Shown here: piece after piece, positions 59,430 to 64,000 of the stretch
How positions within the stretch are numbered: position 1 is the first letter of the stretch
Layout of the letters: each line of letters begins with the position of its first letter
Origin: Palsa-504 sp963808615
GTDB taxonomy: Bacteria; Actinomycetota; Actinomycetes; Streptosporangiales; Streptosporangiaceae
Length of the DNA stretch: 64,000 nt
Assembly: GCA_963808615.1 (NCBI GenBank)
Contig: CAWEGV010000004.1
Coordinates: forward strand, 1 to 64,000
Reading direction: 5' to 3'
Notes under the pieces: generated by a model
Told to the model about the DNA's origin: nothing
Database searches by the model: none
The model's input: the letters and a program-made list of their open reading frames with translations, nothing else
Translations under genes and position numbers: made by a program

Positions 59430-60740
59430 TCAGCCCTCCAGGGCACCGCGCATGGGGCGGAGCTTCACCTGGGCCTCGGCGAGCTCGGCGGCCGGATCCG
59501 AGCCCGCGACGATGCCGCAGCCGGCGAACAGCCGTGCGGTGCGGCCGGAAACCTGCGCACAGCGCAGGGCGATGCCCCATTCGCCGTTGCCGTCGGCGTC
59601 CACCCAGCCGACCGGACCGGCGTAACGCTCCCGGTCCATGTGCTCCAGCTCGCGGATGAGCTCCAGCGCGACCCCGGTCGGCGTGCCGCACACCGCGGCG
59701 GTGGGGTGGACCGCCGCGGCCAGGCCCAGGGCCGACCTAGGCGTCCCGTCCGCGGCCAGCGTGCCGCGCACCCAGGTGCCCAGATGCTGCAGGTTCGGCA
59801 GCTTGATCAGGGTCGGCCGCGGCTGGCTGTCCAGCTCGTTGCAGAGCGGCTCGAGCGCTTCCCGCATCGAGGCGACCGCATAGGCGTGTTCCTCGGTATT
59901 CTTCGCCGAGGCCAGCAGCTCCCGGCCGAGCGCCTCGTCCTCCGCTGGGTAGCCCCCGCGCGGGGTGGTACCGGCCAGCACCAGCGCGCTGACCTGACGG
60001 CCCGTCTGCCTGATCAGCAGTTCGGGCGTGGCCCCCACCATGCCGTCGCAGGCGAACGTGAAGCAGTCCGGATAGCGGTCGGCCAGCCGGCGCAGCAGGG
60101 CCCGCACGTCGATCGGTTCTGCGGCGGTCGCGAACTGGTCCAGGGCCAGCACGACCTTGCGCAGGCTGCCCGCCTTGATCGCCGCCACCGCCTCGGCGAC
60201 GGCCTGTTCCCACTGCGGCCCGGGCAGGCTGCCGTCATGCCAGCGCACGCGGGTGGGCGGTCGGGGGGGCCGAGGGGGTTTGGGGGGAAAGGCTTCCCCC
60301 CAAGATCGGGGGGTTCCGGGGGGTCGTCCCCCCGGGCCAGCACGGTCGTCCCCCCGGGGAGTAACCGTCGTGAGCCAGGCCTGACCGTGACCGTCACGGC
60401 CGAGCAGGACACGAGGGACGATCAGCGCCGATCCCTCGGATGAGGCGTCGAAGGTGAAGGTGCCGAACGCGACCAGTCCCGAGCCGCGCACCCCCACCTG
60501 GTCGTCGACGTCGGCCGCGTCGAACAGCGAAGGCAGCCACTTCTCCCCGGCGGCGAACCTGTCCTCTCCGGCGGGCAGCGCGGCCCGCAGGGCCTCGCCC
60601 CAGCCGACCAGGCCGGCGCCATGATGGACCCAGGCCACCGCGTCCGGCTGGGGCAGGTATCCGAGGAGATCTCCGGGATCGGGAACGGCGACCGAGCGGA
60701 CGAACAGCCGCCCGGTGTCCCCGCGGCTCAGCACCGCCAC
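59430..60740 (-). CDS. menF: Isochorismate synthase with in-frame repeat insertion
   Basis: 436 residues. Chorismate-binding fold: VAEAVAAIKAGSLRKVVLAL, FACDGMVGATPELLIRQTGR, LVLAGTTPRGGYPAEDEALG, AAVHPTAAVCGTPTGVALEL, and RLFAGCGIVAGSDPAAELAE with the metal Glu residues. It makes isochorismate, the first step to menaquinone. Residues about 120-165 (TPRGDDRAGPGGRPPGTPRS, then PPKPPRPPRPPTR) are a Pro/Gly/Arg insertion encoded by an antisense copy of the GC-hairpin repeat, placed between the N-terminal domain and the KVVLAL region. Confidence 0.9.
   Translation of the reverse strand: MAVLSRGDTGRLFVRSVAVPDPGDLLGYLPQPDAVAWVHHGAGLVGWGEALRAALPAGEDRFAAGEKWLPSLFDAADVDDQVGVRGSGLVAFGTFTFDASSEGSALIVPRVLLGRDGHGQAWLTTVTPRGDDRAGPGGRPPGTPRSWGEAFPPKPPRPPRPPTRVRWHDGSLPGPQWEQAVAEAVAAIKAGSLRKVVLALDQFATAAEPIDVRALLRRLADRYPDCFTFACDGMVGATPELLIRQTGRQVSALVLAGTTPRGGYPAEDEALGRELLASAKNTEEHAYAVASMREALEPLCNELDSQPRPTLIKLPNLQHLGTWVRGTLAADGTPRSALGLAAAVHPTAAVCGTPTGVALELIRELEHMDRERYAGPVGWVDADGNGEWGIALRCAQVSGRTARLFAGCGIVAGSDPAAELAEAQVKLRPMRGALEG
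60270..60361 (+). repeat. GC-hairpin repeat, copy 3, inserted in isochorismate synthase gene
   Basis: Same block order as copy 1: CCGAGGGGG, GGGGGG, CCCCCC, AAGATC, GGGGGG-TTCC-GGGGGG-TCGT-CCCCCC-GGG, then a second GGTCGTCCCCCCGGGG ending in AGTAAC. The tail block GTCGTCCCCCCGGG is duplicated (about 60323 and 60345). The repeat is plus-oriented while the gene is minus. Confidence 0.85.
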
Positions 60741-60760
60741 GCTGCCGTCCGCGTGCTGCC

Positions 60761-60791
60761 TTCCGGGGGGATGACCCCCATGGCACCCCCC
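60761..60791. repeat. Partial GC-hairpin repeat
   Basis: TTCC-GGGGGG-ATGA-CCCCC-ATGG with a further CCCCCC. It matches the right-hand hairpin of the repeat (TTCC, GGGGGG, four-base loop, CCCCC) and lies just upstream of the isochorismate synthase start. Confidence 0.55.
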
Positions 60792-60825
60792 ACTGCTACC
60801 TGGTCACCCGCCACGAACCCACATT

Positions 60826-63096
60826 CTAGGTGCCGTCCGTCACTGACCTGCCTGCGGGGGGTTCCGGGAGGTCGTCCGCCCGGGCGGGCACTGCCGGGTG
60901 GGCCAGCGCGCTCGGCCACCACACGTGCCGGCCGATGTCCAAGGTCAGCGCGGTGACGAGCACCGACCTGACGATGATCGTGTCGATCAGCACGCCGATC
61001 GCGACCGCGAAGCCGATCTCGGTGAACTCGACCAGCGGCAGCGTGCCCAGCACCGCGAACGTCCCGGCCAGCACCAGGCCTGCCGAGGTGATCACACCGC
61101 CAGTGGCGGCCAGGCCGTTGAGCGCGCCCTGGCGAGTGCCGGAGCGGGTCGATTCCTCGCGTACCCGGGTCATCAGGAAGATGTTGTAGTCGATGCCCAG
61201 CGCCACCAGGAACACGAAGACGAACAGCGGTACCGAGGTATCGGCCCCGGCAAACCCGAACACGTGCTTGAAGAACAGCGCGGACAGGCCGAGCGCGGTA
61301 CCGAAGGACAGTACCACCGTGGCGATGAGCACCAGCGGCGCCACGATCGCCCGCAGCAGCAGGCCGAGGATGAGGAAGACTACGCCGAGGATCAGCGGGA
61401 TGAGCAGGTCCCGGTCATGAGCCGCGGCGCTCTCCACGTCCGCGTTGATGGCCGTGCCGCCGCCCACCTTCGCGTCCGCGCCGGGGATGGCGTGCACCGT
61501 AGTTCGGATGTGATCCACCAGCGTGTACGCCGCCGGACTGTCCGGCGGCACGGTCATGGTGGCTTCCAGCCAGCTCAGGCCGCCCTTGGTCACCGGCTGG
61601 GTGACCGAGGCGATGCCCGGCGTGGCGGCCAGCGCGTTCCTGACCGCTCCCGCGCTGGCCGCGTTGGCGATCACGTCGACCGGCTCGCCCGAGCCGGCCG
61701 GGAAGTACTTGGCCAGCACGTTCTGGGCCGTGATCGATGACGGGGTGCCGCGGAACGACTGGGCCGTGGTCAGCGTGCCGAACTTGAAGCCGATCAGGCC
61801 CACCCAGAAGACGGCGAGCAGGATTGCGGTCACCCCCCAGACCAGGCGCGGACGAGGGGCGATGGCCTTCCCGACCCTGGCCCATATGCCGCGGGTGGTC
61901 GGTTCCGGCGAGCCGTACTTCGGCTTGATCGGCCAGAAGACCCACCGGCCGCAGACGACCAGGAGCGCAGGCAGCAGCGTGATCATGGAGATCAGGCCCA
62001 CGCCAACGCCGATGGCCGCCACCGGTCCCAGGCCGGAGATGTCGTTGGACTCGGCGGCCATCAGGCAGAGCATGCCGGTGATGACGGTCAGCCCGCTGGC
62101 AATAATGGCCGGGCCGGCCCGGCGCAGGGCGATGGCCATGGCCTGGTGCCGGTCCTCGTGCCTGCGAAGTTCCTCCCGGTACCTGGCTACCAGGAGCAGC
62201 GCGTAGTCGGTGCTCGCGCCGAGCACCAGGACGACCAGGATGCCACCGCTTTGCCCGTTGACGGTCAGGTTCGCGTGCTGAGTGAGCAGGTAGATGACGG
62301 CCTCGGCGACGGTCAGCGCCACGCCCGCCGAGATGATGGGCAGCAGCCAGAGCACCGGACTTCGGTAGGTGAGCAGCAGGAGCACGATCACCACGGCCAG
62401 CGCGGCGTACAGCAGGGTGGAGTCGATGCTCTTGAAGATCTTGAGCTCGTCGTTCGCCTGGGCGGCTGGGCCGCCGATGTAAACGCTGAGTCCTCCGGCG
62501 TTCTTGGCCGCCGTGTTCTGCAGGGTGGTGATGAAGCCGCCAATGTCAGTGTTGTAGCCAAGGTCGGAGCCGATGACGGTCTCGATCGCCTTATGGTCGC
62601 TGGAGATGATGGGCGGGGCCACCCGCCCATCCACGGCGGGCAGCGCGGCGAAGTACCGCGCGTCGGCGTCCGCCTTGGCGATGTCGGCCGCGGTCACCCC
62701 GCCCTCGCGCGCGTAGACCACCAGGGCCGGGTTGTAGTTCTTGGACTGGAAGGCGGCCTGCTCGTTCAGTTCCTGGGTGGATTCGGCCGATCCGGGCAGG
62801 TACGACGAGGCGTCGTTCTTCTCCGCGCCCTGCAGCTTGCCGGCCAGCGATCCCACGGCCACCACGACCAGGATCCAGAACGCGACGATCAGGTACTTGG
62901 ACCGGCGGCCGCAGATGACAGCGATCAGCCGAGATCTGCCGCGTGGAAGCGGTGATCCGCCGCGATCCCGCGGCGGGGCTCCCGGAGGAGCCTGCGTCGT
63001 TGTGTCGTAAGCCTGGGCTACCCCGGTGTCCCCGCCCTCGCGGGGGACACCGGGATCTGGCGTGTTACGGGGCGCCCCCGTGGTCCCGCGTGGCAC
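60826..63096 (-). CDS. MMPL-family transporter (RND superfamily)
   Basis: 756 residues from GTG 63096, behind GAAGGAGG; a longer TTG frame to 63126 overlaps that site. Two halves each with a large extracytoplasmic loop and six-helix cluster, as in MmpL/SiaD transporters: SYLPGSAESTQELNEQAAFQ, VLVLGASTDYALLLVARYRE (first half signature), FVFLVALGIDYNIFLMTRVR (second half signature), GVLIDTIIVRSVLV. MMPL proteins export lipids or metals using proton force. About 40 N-terminal residues (Pro/Gly/Arg-rich) and the last 15 are low-complexity and encoded by GC-hairpin sequence. Confidence 0.92.
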   Translation of the reverse strand: MPRGTTGAPRNTPDPGVPREGGDTGVAQAYDTTTQAPPGAPPRDRGGSPLPRGRSRLIAVICGRRSKYLIVAFWILVVVAVGSLAGKLQGAEKNDASSYLPGSAESTQELNEQAAFQSKNYNPALVVYAREGGVTAADIAKADADARYFAALPAVDGRVAPPIISSDHKAIETVIGSDLGYNTDIGGFITTLQNTAAKNAGGLSVYIGGPAAQANDELKIFKSIDSTLLYAALAVVIVLLLLTYRSPVLWLLPIISAGVALTVAEAVIYLLTQHANLTVNGQSGGILVVLVLGASTDYALLLVARYREELRRHEDRHQAMAIALRRAGPAIIASGLTVITGMLCLMAAESNDISGLGPVAAIGVGVGLISMITLLPALLVVCGRWVFWPIKPKYGSPEPTTRGIWARVGKAIAPRPRLVWGVTAILLAVFWVGLIGFKFGTLTTAQSFRGTPSSITAQNVLAKYFPAGSGEPVDVIANAASAGAVRNALAATPGIASVTQPVTKGGLSWLEATMTVPPDSPAAYTLVDHIRTTVHAIPGADAKVGGGTAINADVESAAAHDRDLLIPLILGVVFLILGLLLRAIVAPLVLIATVVLSFGTALGLSALFFKHVFGFAGADTSVPLFVFVFLVALGIDYNIFLMTRVREESTRSGTRQGALNGLAATGGVITSAGLVLAGTFAVLGTLPLVEFTEIGFAVAIGVLIDTIIVRSVLVTALTLDIGRHVWWPSALAHPAVPARADDLPEPPAGRSVTDGT
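60855..60884. repeat. Partial GC-hairpin repeat at the MMPL 3' end
   Basis: CGGGGGGTTCCGGGAGG-TCGT-CCGCCCGGG, differing from copy 3 only by an A and a G in the stem. It encodes the C-terminal residues DDLPEPPAG of the MMPL protein on the minus strand. Confidence 0.65.
62952..63054. repeat. Three GC-rich hairpins in the MMPL 5' coding region
   Basis: CCGCCGCG-ATCC-CGCGGCGG and GGCTCC-CGGA-GGAGCC lie side by side near 62958-62994; a third, CCCGGTGTCCCC and its complement with a 9-base loop, at 63022-63054. The adjacent two-hairpin layout recalls the GC-hairpin repeat, but the sequence has diverged. Confidence 0.5.
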
Positions 63097-63136
63097 GTCG
63101 TCCTCCTTCTGAATTCCCCGTATCAATGTCTAGGAA

Positions 63137-63159
63137 ATACGATGTATCGCGTTTCGTAT
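63137..63159. promoter_or_regulatory. Inverted repeat upstream of the MMPL gene
   Basis: ATACGA-N11-TCGTAT, with CGATGTATCG nested inside. It lies about 41-63 bp before the MMPL start in an AT-rich patch and looks like a TetR-type operator; many MMPL exporters are TetR-controlled. No TetR gene is in the window. Confidence 0.55.
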
Positions 63160-63319
63160 CCGTGTCAAGCGATCGCCCGAGACTGTCTGATTTCGCTCTC
63201 GGCGATCACGTAATACGGCCGCTCTGGCCAGGCTAGGAGGGATGAGGCCCCGTGGCCAACCGGTTTTTGGGTCGGACGGGGCTGGTCGTGACCAGCGGGG
63301 CGCACGGGGCATACCGAGC

Positions 63320-64000
63320 TCAGAGCAGGGTGAGCTGCTCGGGCTCGGCGGGGGAGAGCAGGTCCGGCTCGGGGGCCAGGAACTCCGTTGCCTCGGTACG
63401 TCCCGCCCGGTCGGGCGCCGGGATCACGGCGACGTGACGCCGACCGTGACCGAAGAAGCCAGGCCGCGGACGGCCGATCCCGTACTTGCCCGCGAGCTCG
63501 CGGACCTGGCCGGAGATCCTGGCCTGGTAGGCCTTCGGGGCGTATGCACTCCGGCCGTACAGGTCGAGGTACCTGCCCACCAGTTCCGGGTGGCTGGCCC
63601 GCAGCCAGCCGAAGAACCAGTCGCGGGTGCCCGGGCGCAGGTGCAGCACGATGGGCGTCACCTGGGTGGCCCCGGCCGCGGCAATCCGGCTGACGGCCGC
63701 TTCGAGCTGGGCGGGGGAGTCGGACAGGAACGGTATGACCGGCCCCATGAGCACACCGCAGCGCAGCCCGGTATCGTTCAGGGCCGCGCACGCCTCGAGC
63801 CGGCGCTCCGGCGCGGGCGTGCCCGGCTCGACAGATCGCCATAGCTCTTTGTCGACAAATCCGACCGAGATGTTCAGCCCGACGTCGGTGACCTGCGCCG
63901 CCTCCGCGAGCAGTTCGATGTCGCGCAGGATCAGGGTGCCCTTGGTCAAGATGGAGAACGGGTTGGCGGCGTCCTTGAGCGCGCCGATGATGCCGGGCAT
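63320..64000 (-). CDS. Radical SAM protein, C-terminal part (Rv2578c-like, partial)
   Basis: 226 residues are visible and the N-terminus with the CxxxCxxC iron-sulfur motif is beyond the window edge; the Met at 64000 is probably internal. Features: SILTKGTLILRDIELLAEAA, CGVLMGPVIPFLSDSPAQLE, TPIVLHLRPGTRDWFFGWLR, and the C-terminal Arg-rich segment. This matches the SPL-related Rv2578c group of radical SAM proteins of unknown reaction. Confidence 0.82.
   Translation of the reverse strand: MPGIIGALKDAANPFSILTKGTLILRDIELLAEAAQVTDVGLNISVGFVDKELWRSVEPGTPAPERRLEACAALNDTGLRCGVLMGPVIPFLSDSPAQLEAAVSRIAAAGATQVTPIVLHLRPGTRDWFFGWLRASHPELVGRYLDLYGRSAYAPKAYQARISGQVRELAGKYGIGRPRPGFFGHGRRHVAVIPAPDRAGRTEATEFLAPEPDLLSPAEPEQLTLL

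Overview
The window is two unrelated pieces of DNA joined near position 5,285. Bases 1 to about 5,285 look like a Rhizobiales alphaproteobacterium, probably Bradyrhizobium or Rhodopseudomonas-like. They carry a paired acyl-CoA dehydrogenase set resembling PimC/PimD, a zinc-ribbon protein, a membrane-bound ferritin (MbfA type), a DUF882 peptidase and the palindromic intergenic repeat typical of that group, with moderate GC and few long antisense frames. From about 5,285 to 64,000 the DNA is a very GC-rich actinomycete; a Streptosporangiales-like soil lineage is my inference from gene content. The genes on both sides of the join are cut (a 3'-truncated questin-oxidase-like gene and a 5'-truncated acVLRF1 gene) and no mobile element lies there, so an assembly chimera is the best explanation.

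Actinomycete part, left to right. 5.3-12.5 kb: housekeeping and accessory genes (acVLRF1 remnant, ABC-F ATPase, small HTH protein, ABC exporter, sulfotransferase, lipoprotein, alpha/beta hydrolase, stand-alone ClpX-type zinc finger). 12.6-16.3 kb: an MBL hydrolase and a three-gene sulfonate/nitrate/taurine-type ABC importer. 16.3-28.1 kb: a carbohydrate locus with two TIM-barrel isomerase-like proteins and a Gfo/Idh dehydrogenase, a LacI regulator heading a Dpp-type ABC importer operon, and a divergent GH1 beta-glucosidase preceded by two LacI-type palindromes. 28.2-33.9 kb: nucleoside hydrolase, histidine phosphatase-like, DinB, GNAT, a family-A polymerase, and trpS behind a Trp-codon leader-peptide attenuator. 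34.0-38.6 kb: a decayed stretch (deleted MFS gene fused to a foreign 3' fragment, truncated ltrA, frameshifted XRE/DUF5753 gene, truncated Glu/Leu-dehydrogenase-like gene). 38.6-43.8 kb: WYL regulator with divergent PPOX protein, MBL hydrolase, fdhD and a principal-type sigma factor.

43.8-60.7 kb is the most coherent part. Menaquinone genes (menE, menB, menC, menD and, further on, an isochorismate synthase) flank an aerobic carbon monoxide dehydrogenase locus: coxM, coxS, coxL (form I, AYRCSFR motif), an XdhC/CoxF-like protein fused to a YHS domain, coxG, then five consecutive small single-pass membrane proteins I cannot assign to a described system. The convergent strand holds coxD, coxE and three small genes. 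CO oxidation delivers electrons to the quinone pool, so the neighbourhood of men genes, coxG and the new membrane proteins suggests one respiratory module.

A family of roughly 70-100 bp GC-rich double-hairpin repeats is scattered in this half: one intergenic copy beside the sigma-factor gene, one inserted in frame in menD, one in frame in the isochorismate synthase, and shorter relatives around the isochorismate synthase/MMPL boundary. The window ends with an MMPL transporter and a partial radical SAM gene. I saw no rRNA, tRNA, CRISPR array or complete insertion sequence.
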